Shown one piece after another: positions 45,925-58,970 of a stretch of 64,000 nucleotides of DNA (positions are counted from its first letter, which is position 1; every line of letters starts with the position of its first letter). The notes beneath the pieces were generated by a model, which saw nothing but the letters and a program-made list of their open reading frames with translations, was not told the DNA's origin and did no database searches. The stretch is from Casuarius casuarius (lineage: Eukaryota; Chordata; Aves; Casuariiformes; Casuariidae): assembly GCA_003342895.1 (NCBI GenBank), contig PTFA01000159.1:496001-560000 (forward strand). The letters run 5' to 3'. The translations under genes and the position numbers were made by a program.

Positions 45925-48890
45925 TAATAATAATAATCTCAGACTTAGTGGTTTATTGCACTCTGGTAGTGTCAGTAAAAAAAAAATTCACTGGTGGGTG
46001 TTTGGATTTTCCTCTACTAGGCCCCCAAAGATAGTAGCCAGTGTGGCAGCTGATAACTTAGGCTTTACTGTGATAGTGGAGGACAAAGTATACTGAGAGG
46101 CAAGTTATTCTTCAGCAGAGACAGACATGAATTGGTTTGCCTCTCCTTTTGTCCAGTATTGGTCAGAGAAGCTCCACTTTTACAATTTTACAACTGTAAA
46201 ATTAAATAGCACAAAAGATTCCCTAACATTATTGGGTTGACTTTTTATTACTATTGAAAATGTTATCAAAAGGCAGAGAATATTCATTATTCTAACTTGG
46301 AAAGGCTGTGTCATCTAAAATACATAAAAATGTGCAAACAAACATACTTTTTCCCATAACAAAACTATTACTGAAATAAAGGTATTCATGCTTTAATAAG
46401 GCTTACAGAAGTAAAGTGCAGCAATAACATGCTAGTACCTTTGAACGATGTAGTGAAGCAGGTTTTACAGGCAGAAGCTTATATCCCAAGAACATAATGT
46501 ATGAACAGAGAGTCCGTACTGCAGTGGCTTACTAGCTTGGTTGAAGAGCCAGGCTCACATAACTCATTTTCTAGTTCCAGCATTAGGATAGGCAGACCTA
46601 GCTTGGGTTAAAAATATGTGCATCTCAGATTAACTTCTGTGTTTCTTAGGCATCTTTTACATATATTTCAAGGAGTGCTTCAATTTTAATTTTTTTATTG
46701 GAGCTTAAAGTTTTACACCAGGTTATATTGAAACAATTCATTGTATAAATCTTACATTATTAAAGTCGGTACTTGATGAAAAAAAGTGAAATTCATAGCA
46801 GGCATCGGTTGACTTATCCCTTGCTGCAGTACAAGTACCTTTTTCAGAATTAGGTAGAAAAAGAAAGGTACATTTCATTTATTTTCTTGCAGTGTTTGTG
46901 GCTAGTTGCCAGTTTGTCAATGAGGCGCTCCAAAAAGGACATCGAATCATGACAAGAACTGTCAGTACAGCTGTGTTTTTCCATCAAAATAGCATGAAAC
47001 AATAAATTTCATGTGGTTTTGAGGCAAAACTATTTAGGGTCTACCTTGCTTGAAACGGTGCCCAGGTTTGTTTTCAAAGTTCTGGAAACTTTTTGACTGA
47101 TATTTAGGTAAATATTTTGCTGGAATCATGAAGTCTGGCTGTCTTTGTATGGTTCAGATAGTTACTGAGATTTGGCCTGAACTATTTTTACATACTGCCC
47201 AGTGCATGTCTTACACGCCTTTTGTCATGACGATTCATAACATTAGGAGCTAGGAAGAAGGCTGTAGGCTATTTGTTTTACAGCTGTTTAAGCCTTTTTT
47301 TCCTTCTATTCAACATAGATATGGAACTTAAGGCATGTTTTCTCTGAAGAGTTAGATAAATATCACTCCATTCAGTATACGGTAGCTCTCACTGAAGGTA
47401 CAATGACTTTTCACAGAAGCTATGATATGTTGTGTGATGCTCTTGCCTAGTTTATTGGGAGATTGCAGTGCTTTGGCCTATGGTTAGGAAAAGATACCAG
47501 CCTCAAAGTTATGTAATCCAATCAGCTCTAGTCTGTGGTGAGTCAAGAATCCTTCACATTTGACAGCAAAGTGCACAGCTCATTATCATAATATAAATGG
47601 AAGTAGCAGTTACAACTGAGGAATTCTGTAGAAAAGCTAGACAGTGGTTTCATTTCTCTTTTTATGTCAGGGTCCAGCAGGGTTCAAAGAGATATATGGA
47701 ACCTTTATCCTTCATGTGTTAAAATTTTCTCCTCTTCTTCTGCATGTTGTCAGCAAAGTGGCTTATGTAAAAGTTGCAATATATTCAGGTGCTGCTATGT
47801 GCTGAGAATAGGGCAGCTTCAGAGAGAATATTGAAAAGGCTCGTCTTCTGATACTGTCAGTCATGAAACCCACCGTTTTGTAAGCTGGTCACATATCACT
47901 GGTGATGCGTACTAATCCACTTTCTGCCTCTAGCATCACCTATTTTATTTTCTATCCCAGTTTCCTACCTTTTTTTGGCAAAACCACAGGGGAAATATAT
48001 TTCAGTGACAGTATATGGTAATTTTGTTCTATGCACTCCAGCTCATTACACAATCCTTGTCTTTCTAAAATAGGGAAAGGATTTACGTCTCCCAGTATCA
48101 TTTCTGCCACACACTGATTCAGTGAAAGAGCTTTGGGGTGGTTGGGAGTAAATTTAATTTTCCCTGCTGTTTCATGAAGTGTGAATCACTTTCTAGCAGA
48201 TGATGTCACTGACAATTTACAAGTTTTTCTTTCTGTACTCCTGGGTAGGAGGGACCATACGGGCTTTTCATGCTAGTGTGGTTAGGTGTAGAGGGCTAAA
48301 CAATACAGGGGACAATGTTCAAGCTTTGGTTTTTTTGCCAGTAGAGATAGCGAAGTTGGGGCAGGAAGTGACACGTTCAGTCTCTAGCTGGTGGAGGATT
48401 TTTCCCAGGTTTGGCTCTCGGATATTGTGAAGACTTGTTTTCTATGGGGTCTAGGACTGTAGTTCTAACAGTGAAGAATTTTGTGCGTGTTTTGCTTTTT
48501 TTATTTTCGAAACAGAAGTAGAATTATACACTGTGAAGCTCATGTCCGAAGAAGAGAACTTTCTCTTCTGTTTAATAAAGTAGTGTTTTATGCTGTTAAG
48601 AACAGTTTATGCACACAGATTCAGAACTGTGGGTTCCTGTAAACTGTTCTTGACTCCTTGCTCTTGATGTTTCATTGCATGAAGAGGATGCATGTTACTC
48701 TTTCTACTTTCCCTAGCTTCCCTAACTTCTCCAGTAGACGAGAAAGAGTTGATGAATAATGCCTGTCCTTCACTTACACGTTTCCTCACGTTGTGGAAAA
48801 AATAGTTGGTCTTCAAATCAGTTTTGTATGAGAAAGATAATTTGTAAGTAAATATGAAACCAAGTATGCAATCCTAAAAATATTAATGCA
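45925..48890. other. AT-rich noncoding stretch
   Basis: No gene seen. The short frames have no domains. A tight inverted repeat at 48550-48569 is listed separately. Confidence 0.7.
48550..48569. repeat. 20-bp inverted repeat
   Basis: AGAAGAGAA (48550-48558), CT, TTCTCTTCT (48561-48569): perfect 9-base arms. The centre GAACTTTC fits the nGAAnnTTCn dyad of a heat-shock element, though the outer repeats do not alternate as a full element would. Confidence 0.85.
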
Positions 48891-48894
48891 TAAC

Positions 48895-49065
48895 ACCTGT
48901 ATGCTCTCTTAGATGCTCTAAGTGCCTTATTAACACCAGAAACGGAACCACAGAGCATTCTGTGAATTTAATATTATCTCCATTTTATAGGTGAGGATAC
49001 TGAAGCACAGTCTCCTGGAGAGCAAAATGTCATCACAGACATGATTTTTCCAACCAAGGACCCCT
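48895..49065 (-). repeat. MIR-like SINE relic, reverse orientation
   Basis: 'ATTATCTCCATTTTATAGGT' then 'GAGGATACTGAAGCACAG' (48972-49009) is close to the reverse complement of the MIR core ('ttatccccattttacagatgaggaaactgaggcacag'). The part before it (TGCTCTAAGTGCCTTATTAA) is compatible with the adjoining MIR region. Clear match by eye. Confidence 0.7.
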
Positions 49066-49069
49066 TAGT

Positions 49070-49940
49070 TTAGGAGTCTTCAAACAACACTTTGTGCGCT
49101 GTAGCAGGAGGGACAAGCAACAAAAACTGGGGAGTGGGACAGAAATTCGGCATGTATGGAAAGTTAGAAATCCAAAAGGAGCATGTCAAGTTAGAGGGAA
49201 GGATATTTAGCAGTTAGGGCAGAGAGATTAGAGATCATTCACAGATTATCTGTGTTTATTAGCCTTTGGAGGTAGATGATAATCCTTTCTGTAATTTGGA
49301 TGTTGTTGCATAAAATCTCTTCTTTGCATAAATTCCATACACATGTCCTTCCTCAGACACATCTGGTGTTTTGTTAACTTTGGAGTCTAGTTCCAATCTG
49401 CTCTTTGTACATCCCTCATCTGGAGATTCAGGGTGGAAGTAGATGAAAGTTACAGATTGGGAGGGAGGAGGGAATTATTAGTCCTTAAGAACCTGAAACA
49501 GCAGCAGGTCCCAACTGATCTTTTTTTCCAAAGGCTTCAGTTTTGAGAACTGTATTTATATACTATCCAATTTTGGAGAGTTGGCTGTTAAAGACAAATG
49601 GAAGCTGCTACTGTATGCATGAAAATGTAGTTAAAACTGCGTGGTCTCTATTCAGCCAGCAGAATATCTGAAAGGATTAAACAGAATTATTGCAAAATGT
49701 TCCTGTTAGGCAATAAATAAAGATGCAAGTATGATTTTGTTTCATATAAATTTCAAAATTATATTTGCTTGGCAGAGATATCTTTATGAGCATATGCAGT
49801 TCAACTAAGTTTATTTTTCCTAACTAGCTTCTTTTCATGTTTGAGGGCATGCATGTCTTGTAAATGTGCTTGCTTATTTCCATGATGATGCCAAACCTTA
49901 AAAAGGTCAAGTTAACTTTGTGTAAGTGAATGAATCTTCT
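49070..49940. other. noncoding stretch
   Basis: No gene and no recognisable repeat seen. Confidence 0.65.
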
Positions 49941-49944
49941 AATA

Positions 49945-50075
49945 CCTGGCACTTCTATAAATGCCTTTTAGGCAAGGATCTAGCACGTTACAGAAATTGT
50001 GCTTGAAGGATCTCATATCTGTGAGATAAGGAAATATTTTACAGGTGAGAGGCAAATGTTGATTCAGTAGGTTAG
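49945..50075 (-). repeat. MIR-like SINE relic, reverse orientation
   Basis: 'GGATCTAGCACGTTACAGAA' recalls the MIR/L3 stretch 'aagcgctttacaaa', followed at the right distance by 'ATAAGGAAATATTTTACAGG' and TGAGAGGCAAA, matching 'attatccccattttacagatgaggaaactgaggca'. More diverged than the copy at 48.9 kb. Confidence 0.5.
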
Positions 50076-50079
50076 TTAG

Positions 50080-51660
50080 TTAAGCAAAAGCTTAGTTTTT
50101 ATTTGGGTGTAATCCCGTTACAGGCAGTAAAATATTTCAGTCCCACAAATTACAAACCCTCCTCCTCAACCACATCCAGTGCAGGTATTCTTGAAAGACC
50201 TAGTCGAGGAGTCCTGCCTTTTTGTATTCTGCCTCTCAAGTAATTAAGGTCATCACCAAGGAAGCTGTCTCTCTGTGTTAACAAACAATAACTTTAGTAC
50301 TGTTGTCAGCAAAATGAATATACTCTGCAGTGTGTGTGCGGGGGATTGCTGCATAATTGCAGTGACACACTATACCCTGTTACATTGTGCAAGTCAACAT
50401 GCTGATTGGGCACAGGTATATGCATTTCTAAAGGTGGCTTGTTCACACGGTGCTATTTCCATGCACCTCAGATTCCTTCTATTCAAAGGCACTTCCTGAT
50501 TACATATGTTCATCTTTTACACTTTTGTGTGCATATTTGACCCACAAGCAGTGGGAGAAAGTTCACTGACTATTAATATTCAGTGTACATTGCTGACACA
50601 GACAGTCATGAAAGATCTGAGCTGGTAGCTTTCTTACAGCTATGTGTTGGCTTGTGCTAATTTTTAAGCCATATTTGAAAGAAATCTTAGTTCACCATAT
50701 CTAGCATTTAGCTATGGTTTAGGCTGAAGCAAGTATCAGGATTTGTTCTAGCTCTAGCTATGTTCTGGGGGTGACTATTTCAGAAAATCTGGCCCAATGG
50801 CTCCTATGATCATAAATTATATGCTTAGTTGCATGACCAGATCACCCACCATAAGACTGTAATGAGTGAAGTTTTGAGTTTCTCATTTGTTTTTCTCTTC
50901 TTGCCATGCTATTGGATTTCTAAAGCATAAAGTAGCAACTTCAGATTGCCAAAATCTGGTATAATTACAGAGGCTTGAAAGAAGATTCCTGGCTTTTAAT
51001 AAGCAGTGAATCATGTTACCTGCAACATTTGGCTAGATGATGAGGCTTTTTTTTCCCCTAGCATGCAGAATAAACACTTTTGCAGTTTGTGTGTTTTTAT
51101 TTCCAGTGTTATGCAGAAAGCATGAAGTGTTGGGTCAGATTTTTGCAGACATGATATTTATAGAAAGTCTCTTTTATATCTTACTGCAGTACTATATGTT
51201 ACCCTTAAATTGGTTCCTGATCCAAAGGGAATAGCACAACACTTTAATTACAGGGCATGAAAGCAATGTTACTACTCTTCCTACATGTTTTATTACATCT
51301 TCAGAACAAACTAAGCCATCACCTGCTTCCCTGCAGGCATCTAGATGTACAAAGTTGAAACAAAGAGGCCCAGATTAGAGTAAGTCAAGAGCTGCAGTTT
51401 ACATTTTTTTCCTCAGAAGTGAATTTTGTTTCCATACAATTTTATCCAAATTTTGCAACTTGCTATAATGAGAAACTGTTCCAGCCATTGAAATAGCCCT
51501 CTTGTGCATGTGCATTATGATTCAGTCTTTAATCACACTTCCCCAGGGACCTTTTCTTTTTTGATATATAAGGTGGACCATGCTTGATTATTTACTGGTA
51601 AGTACATATACTGTGAAGAAAAACTGTTAACAGTTCCATGGGTTTCTTTGTGATGCTCCT
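50080..51660. other. noncoding stretch
   Basis: No gene seen. A 74-codon plus-strand frame at 50275-50499 has no domain. Confidence 0.7.
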
Positions 51661-51664
51661 CAGT

Positions 51665-51790
51665 GCAATGTCTAATGCCTCACCAATGCTAATTTTAGCT
51701 TCACATTAGCCTATGGGGTTAAAGTTATGGCAGTGTTTCCGTTTTACAGATTGGGAATTTAGATGAGAGATTAAGGCCAGAAATACCGAC
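51665..51790 (-). repeat. MIR-like SINE relic, reverse orientation
   Basis: 'GTTTCCGTTTTACAGATTGG' then 'GAATTTAGATGAGAGATTAA' fits the reverse-complement MIR core 'ccccattttacagatggggaaactgaggcacagagaggttaag'. Third MIR-like copy in this orientation within 3 kb. Confidence 0.6.
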
Positions 51791-51823
51791 TAGTTGTTGT
51801 CAGCTTGTTCAACCAATATGGGC

Positions 51824-51845
51824 TTTTTTTTTTTTTTTTTTTTTT
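51824..51845. repeat. T22 homopolymer
   Basis: Longest homopolymer in the window. It lies 35 bases after the MIR-like relic but is not a part of it. Confidence 0.95.
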
Positions 51846-51849
51846 AAAT

Positions 51850-53300
51850 GAAACACAGCTTTCATTGGCTTCCATTGTGTCTGTGGGTGCTCAGCTTTTT
51901 TTAGATCCAAAGATTTTAAGATGGCCACTTTGAAAATGGGCGTACAGTTAAGTAAAGTTTCTTAAAGTTCTTGATGTACATAATTCCCACTGCAGCCAAA
52001 GGTGTTTATGTTCTTAATAGATCTCCATGATCTCTTGCAAAAGATTGATTTTAACTAATTTGCTTAATCTCAGAATCTCAGTAGAAATGCTATGGCAGAA
52101 GCAAGGATAGAATCTGATTCCTTAGGGAAACATTTACTTCTTTTACAAATGATTAATCTCCTTTTAACTCCTCCAATCTTATGCTTCATTCATCCCTGTG
52201 TGGTGGGGATGTTATAAGAAGATGCATCTTCAACCACCTGGGGTTTTTTTGTTTGCTTGGTTGGTCGGGTTCTTTTAACCCATGTTTTGGGTAGTCCTCG
52301 TTGGCTCCAGTCTCTTTTTCAGCTATGTGCCATAGGCATGCTGTGAGACTGCAGGCCTCCAAGTGCTGCCTTTGCTGTGTTTTCTGATGACAACCACCTG
52401 TGTGTGTCTGGGGGCAGAAATGGATCCTAGGTTTGACCAGCTGTAAGAAATAAGCTGAATAAAATATAGCTACCATTCAGAACCTGGGCTTTATGGTTTT
52501 ATCTGAGTATTTGCAGAGTCTTTCTGCAGATATCTTTCTTTAAAGGGACTCTCAGTAAACCCCAAAATAATTACCATGTAACCTGACACAGGAGAGTGTT
52601 ATGGCATTTTGGCCTTATGGAGCCTCTAGAGGTATGTTTGTTGACTATCCTGGTACAACAGTGAATGACATACATGAGGCATCGTTCAGGGCTTTCATGA
52701 TCTTTCCTGAAACAGTCATGTGAGCTTTTGCTTCCATTTATTACTTTTGAAAAGCTAAAATAGCACAGTAGCCTTACATGCCTTGCATCTTTTGCACGAA
52801 GTAGATGTTATGAGACTGTGCTGAGGAAACGTGGCCACGTGTCCGGTGGGACAAAATATTCCCCCGCTGTGAAAGCTGGGCTTGCAGACACCAGCTGAGC
52901 TTTGAGGTGTTTCTAGAAGCAGACAGGCACCAATTATGGTACAATGGACTGAGCCAGAGTAAAGCAATGTTGGAAAAGGCAGGAGGAGAATACTTTGTGG
53001 CTGGATAGCTACAGGAGATGAAGGGATAAAATGTGAAGAAGCAGTAGGGAAGTACCTGTTAGTGCTAGAGATTGCCTCCATGAGGGAAAGCTAACTAGAC
53101 ACTAGGGTGGCAGAGACAAGGTATAAAGTATGATTTGAGAAAGACAAGAGGAAACTGGATGGACATAATAGTAGTTGGGAATTTTTTGAGGAGGAAGACT
53201 GAGACAAAAAATAAGCAACAGGTAGGTGACTATAGGGTATACATTTAATATCAGTCTAATGTAAGTTTAACATAACAAAATATATCTTGCAGACCAGAAC
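51850..53300. other. noncoding stretch
   Basis: No gene seen. Minus-strand frames at 52186-52476 and 52755-53081 (96 and 108 codons) have no recognisable domain. Confidence 0.65.
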
Positions 53301-53307
53301 TCATTTT

Positions 53308-53347
53308 TTTGCTAGGTCTAAGTTTGCTAGGTCTCAGTTTGCAAAAG
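53308..53347. repeat. 15-bp tandem repeat, 2.7 units
   Basis: TTTGCTAGGTCTAAG (53308-53322), TTTGCTAGGTCTCAG (53323-53337), then the partial TTTGCAAAAG. Confidence 0.9.
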
Positions 53348-53696
53348 TTTTCAGGTTTTAACTTGAATCTAGAATTCATGGTGATTTTAGTAGCTATGTG
53401 TCTGGCAAAATCTTCTGTTGGAGAAAAACCTGTGTGCCTATGGTTGTTGGGCTAACTGTATTCTTTGAGGTAAATGTACTTTTTTACCACTGCATGTGCA
53501 AATTGCTTCTTCCCTTCCTCTTATAAGGAGGAAAAAAAAGAAAAAAGAATCAGTTCAGCCATCCTGCACTCTGACTCTTATTCATCTCAGTTTTGTCCCA
53601 ATCTGAACTTAGAAGCTCTGACTCCACCAAAATGGAGGAAGAAGGCTTGTTCAGGGTCTTCATATTCCTGATCCCACCACACCAGTGAGCTCTGTG

Positions 53697-53779
53697 GTAT
53701 ATATACTCCTATAAATATTTATGTATGTGTATCTCTATATGTATATGCATACACATGTGTGTGTGTGTATGTATATATT
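53697..53779. repeat. TA/TG-rich compound microsatellite
   Basis: Alternating TA, TG and CA steps over about 80 bases, including a pure GTGTGTGTGTGT run near 53757-53768. Prone to length change and to Z-DNA or cruciform formation. Confidence 0.85.
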
Positions 53780-53784
53780 CTTTA

Positions 53785-55410
53785 GAAGTTCACTGCAGAG
53801 GAACCATATGAGCTTACAGTTGGTCTAGCCTCGCAATCCCTTTGACAGGAATGGTCTAGTTTACTTAAGCTGGAGACAAAATTGCCTCATATTTCAGGAT
53901 GCGATTTGACTAAGTACTGAACTGAATGCCTACTAAGAACGGCCATGACTAACTTTGCCATTGCTGAAATATTAAGCCAGGAGGATGCAGAGGAGATTCA
54001 ACTCGAAGGGAGAAAAGGGAATATTCCTTTCATGCTCTCTGAAGCTAGACCAAGAAAAGGAACCTGTCACTTTGTACAGTGTAGGTGGGTGGTCCAGGAG
54101 AAATGCTCAGTCTCTGCTTATATTGTTGCATTTCTTTGAAGGGTACTGGTTGCTTCCATACATTTAATGTTGAGAAAGGTGGATAGTGTAAGCTGTATCC
54201 CCAGCACTCTTGCCTCATGGGGCATCTTACCTGTCTGTGGCCTGCAGCTTTGGCAGGGATTCATATCTGTTCTGAGGTGGTAGTTAATAGCAGCTGGGTT
54301 AGTAAAAGCAGTCACATGACATTTGCAAGTGATAAATTTAACCATTGCAAGAACTGATGTCTGGAATGGAATTAATTATTTTCATGGTTTCAGAGAGGTT
54401 CATATTTTCTATCTGTTACCTTGTCCATGTTACCCTTACCTGTGATTTAGAAATGTTGACTCTCTTCTTAATGAAGAACACGGTTCTGATTTTTTTTTTT
54501 TTTTNTTAAAGGCAGATCACTGTAATCTCTGGACCATTACATTAATTTGAATGTATTGTGTGTCTCTAGGTCCTGTATTGTATATATCTGCATGAGCTGT
54601 GTGCCTTTCCTTATTGACTGCTTCATGAACTAGGTATTTTTAGAGAACAACCTGCTGTTCATCCTAGGTTATTTTCAAGCTTCTTTCTTTAACTCAGTCT
54701 TGTTAATTGTGTTGAGCACAATGTCTGTTACTGTATATCTGTAAAATGAGTTGCTTTTTTTCTCATAGACAAGTCTGCTTTACAAGAAAAAGGTGCAGGG
54801 GCTGGGGTGGGGAGAAGGCCTGTTGTTCAAAGCCTGGGAAACCTTTGAGTAAGGTCAAGCATAGTGCTGGTGCCTATAACCTGTGAGAGCACTTTCACCA
54901 ATAGTTTACCCCTGCTGTCTGCAGAAGCAAATCCTATTCATTGTGATATATGAAAGCATAACCCTCTGTAGTATGGCAATCAATGGAACCATTCACATAA
55001 TAGATGACTGTTCGGGCTGGTGCAGTCTGCCATTCTAACATAATTGGCATCTATGTAATAAAATACTGAACACCAAGGGAAATGTTTTAGATGTTTATGA
55101 GTCATCACATAGCTTATTATAGAAGACTGACGTATCACTGTGTAAAGCAGAATAGGCTAACTAGTACTTGAGTTACCATTACAGTATTTAATATTGCTTT
55201 AAAGAAATATAAAGGTTTTAGACTTTCCTTGTGTTTAACTAATATACCATCAAAATCAGTTATTGGGGATCTGGCAGGTATAATATAGCATCAGATTTGC
55301 AAGCTGGTGTTTTTACGCAAAATCCTTAAGTCATTACTCAAAATCACAGATGCAAAATATGGGGTTTAGCGTGTAGCATAGCTGACAAGAAGAACTGGCT
55401 GAACAATAGC
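53785..55410. other. noncoding stretch
   Basis: No gene seen. A T-rich run at 54491-54507 contains N54505, probably an assembly uncertainty in the homopolymer. Confidence 0.7.
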
Positions 55411-55414
55411 ACAA

Positions 55415-55545
55415 TAGATTGTAAGCTCTTCTGAATGGGGCCTATCTTTTGCTATATGTCCGCATAGTGTTTAGCACAGCTGGGAGTCCTTATCTCAGCT
55501 GGAGGCCTCTCTAGATGCTACTGTAAAGGAAATAATAATATATTT
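55415..55545 (+). repeat. L2/MIR-type 3' tail relic
   Basis: 'GATTGTAAGCTCTTCTGAAT' then 'GGGGCCTATCTTTTGCTATA', 'TGTTTAGCACAGCTGGGAGT', 'CCTTATCTCAGCTGGAGGCC' and a final AATAATAATA follow the amniote repeat end 'attgtaagctctttggggcaggga...gcctagcacaatggggtcc...aataataata' almost word for word. This 3' end is related to the L2 LINE tail used by MIR-type SINEs. It is the best preserved ancient repeat in the window. Confidence 0.8.
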
Positions 55546-56769
55546 GTCAGCACATGTCTTAAGCATGTTAATAAATTCCCTATTTATAAAAAGGGCCTGT
55601 TTGCTTGGCATTTGAACAGATGTGCAGCCTGTTGATCTTATCCTGCAAGTCTTGGGCTCCGTTTAGAGAATTATGGTAAAATAAGTCCTCCAAAGCTCTC
55701 TAATATCATGATGGGGCTGTTTCCAACACTCAGATAGCATGTTTAAAGCTTGTTGTGGTCTGACAATGTACTGCAGTCTGCAATGTAGACATTTTAACAT
55801 AAGTGTTGTGCTTGCTTTGTGAGATGCCTCTCAAAGATAAAGTTAGGAATTGTGGTACACTGAAGTACCAGAACTCTCATCTTATTTCAGCTCCACTCCC
55901 TTAATATTCCAGTTTAAGTCACCTCCCATTCAACTGTTTTTTTGTGAAGCAAGAGAAAGCAAATGAGTACAACACCATCTTCAAGAGAAAGTGAATGAGT
56001 ACCACCCTAGCGAACAAAAAGCATGCAGTTAGCTGTGCGCCTTGTTTGTGTTGCTGAGTAACAAAGCTCAGCACCTTCTGTCTTGCTCTGTGCCACTCCC
56101 GCCTTGCAGTAGTATGCCATTTGTCTTGATTGTGTATGTAATGGTTAACACTTGATTCTATCACAGCAAATGGGGAAAAGGAAATGTTACTCTCTTTGAA
56201 TGTTGTATGAACTATGCTAGTATGTCTTCCTCCTGAACCTATCAAAAAGATGGCACAACCACACCAAGCAAGTTAATGAGTAGAGATGAAGTACATGCAG
56301 ATGACTAGGCATTCACATGACATTAACAGCATTAAGTGTCTTCATGAGATGTGTCTGTCTTATTCAGGTCAATGAAAATTCTCTGAAACAGTTCAAAATG
56401 CGTCTTAACTCAGACGGCTTTTCTTCTCTCTTAGCTCATCAATGATCCCTAGCTGGGGAGATATTCTGCTTAGCTCTGCTGACTTTTGTGAGGAAATTTT
56501 TATTTATATCAGAGGCCCATTCTGCCTTTTATTTAGTGCTTTCATTTCTTCTTATCTCTATTCTCTCTCTTTCCTGTTTTGATTATGCCAGGGGTCAATT
56601 TATATCGTATCTTTGGGTCTTCTATTTCACTATGAAAAGTATCTCTCCTTGGGCGATGCTACTGTAAATCATGCTTTGTTCCATTATCCTGTAGTTGTGG
56701 TTACGACTTCTATATTATGGTATGTTCTGAGCGTGTGTATGTGAGTGTAAGAGATAGAGGGACTGAGAA

Positions 56770-56782
56770 AGAGAGAGAGAGA
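56770..56782. repeat. (GA)n microsatellite
   Basis: Six to seven GA units in a longer purine-rich tract. Confidence 0.9.
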
Positions 56783-58928
56783 TGTGGTTTTCCCTCATTC
56801 TTATCAGTGAATCTTTAACTTGCGAGTCTTTGGACAGTTGAGCCAGGTTTTTGAAGTAAGCGAACATAAGCAGAGTTCTTGACAATTTGGAAAAGTTTTG
56901 ATTTAGGAGGTTAATATGGTTCTTGCCCTCTGAACTGTGCAGATGAAAAGTGCTATTTAAGTACTAAAGATGTAGAAGTGGAAAAAACTCCTATAATTTT
57001 AAAAAGAAAATTAGCATCTGTCCATGAGAAGTAATGATAAAGCTTGCAGATCTGAAGGACAAGACCTGTGGTACTAAGCTGCACAAGGATGTGGACGCAG
57101 GAAAGCAGACAGAGACAGGTTCTTACAGGGTACAACCACTGTGATATTTATCAGGGCTGAGGTACAAAGAGATTCAGGAACCAAAGAAATGGAAATAATA
57201 TGCTCTTCAGATAGTGGGAAAAGTGGGCCTGTTGGAATTGCTCTTGGATGATTAAAACCTCCCAAGATAGCTTCAGGCCTCCGAGAGATTTTGAGGGAAC
57301 AGTGGAGAAAGCTCTAGCACAGCAAGCTGAGCTAGATCTGGACCATTGGGGTACAGTCCAGGTGAACATCTTGCTGTGATGCAACCCCATCTAAATTTCA
57401 CTGACCTTGGACACCTAAGCATCAGATCGAGGCTACACTGTACAGTCACATTAGGCTGCTCGGGGAAGGTTTTTAGTTCTCCATGATTCTAGAAACAGGC
57501 TAGTTTTAGCCATGGTTCATTGGTCAGGGATGCACTACGGAGCCAGTCCGATGAGAAGGTATGAGGGTGCAATGGATGAGGGACCATGTGCTTTGCAGGC
57601 TTGTACTAATATGGGGGCTAATTGCCCTTGCTTCTCCTTTTAATCTGACTGTTGGTGAATAACAAATAATGGATGTAAGCCTCCTGTTTAGGTTATTTGA
57701 GGAAAAAGCTTTACTTGGAGTTTATTGCTGTTGGAAACTGACCAGCAGACTTCATGGTCAGCTTCCTGGTCCTGAGAAATTATCAAATATGATCAAAAGG
57801 AGACTGCTGAATAGCACCTCAATGAAAGTGGTAAGTGACCTCTCTTACAGTTCTGCAATGTGGAATTGGAAGCTCAGTCCATTTAGCATTGCGTATTTTC
57901 AGATCTTGATCAAACCTCCAGGCTGTAGAAAATTCATATGGAAATATCACAGCAGAACTGCTGGGACTTCTTTATTTTCTCTGGTGTGGAAAATACTTTG
58001 AGAATAGGTAATTCATAGCAGCATACTCTTTTGGGGGCAAATCTAAAAAGAGAAAAGCTGTGAGAAAAAATAAAATATTTTGAATCTCAGAAGAAATTCA
58101 GCATGGATTTGCTCTCAAGTTCATATGGTACACTTGGTCCATTCTTATTAACTCTGAGCCAATTCATATATGTCTAGTAGGAAAGCAGAGGGAACACATG
58201 AAGTAAAGAGAGTGGAGGTTGGAAGGCTTCTTTTTACTCAAGCTGCTTGGTACAATGCGAATTCATCTACAAGTCAGAATAGAGCCTGGACTATTATCCT
58301 TTACACTTTAGGCCTTGAACAGAGATGAATATATGTATATTGATACCTGAATTTTGTAGTTAAAATAAAAGTATGGATGAAAATATTTTCTGTCAGTACT
58401 CTTTCCACAAAGGTTACTCTTCAGTGATATTAGAGCTGTATTATTTATTTAATGATGTTATTTTCATGGCCACATATGTAGTGCAGATTTTAACTGTAAT
58501 AACAATGTGGTTATTAGATAATAGATACATTTACGGAATGAGTGAAAATTTGCTACTACCTGTTGCAGTATACTTGCTGTAGGAAAGTGACTGGTAAAAT
58601 ACTTAGCCATTCAAACAAAAAGCAGAATTTTTAATAAGGGATGAATTGACATTGCTTGTCTAGTCACCATTTGTTTTTCCAACCTAGGAGGTTAGGGAAA
58701 AGTGATGCACTTCACCTCAGTATTTGAGGAACGAAAATTTTGCAAATTACACAAATTGCCTAGCAAAAGGGAGCTGGCTATATTTTTGAAACTGTTAAAA
58801 TAATCTTTGTGGACTGGTGAAAGCTTAAAAAGTTACCATTGCACATTTAATTTCTTCTTGAACTGGGTGATACAGTACTTTTTAGCAAGAAGGTTCTATA
58901 TCAACTCTTGTAACAAATTTGGTTTAAA

Positions 58929-58970
58929 AATATATATATATTTAAAAAAAAAACCAAAAAACCAACAAAA
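58929..58970. repeat. (TA)n / A-rich low-complexity block
   Basis: ATATATATATATT followed by an A-run and CAAAAAAC-type steps. Confidence 0.85.

Noticed and set aside
53105..53160. CR1 fragment near GACAAGAGGAAAC
   Set aside because: A single short word in common with CR1 and no extended similarity.
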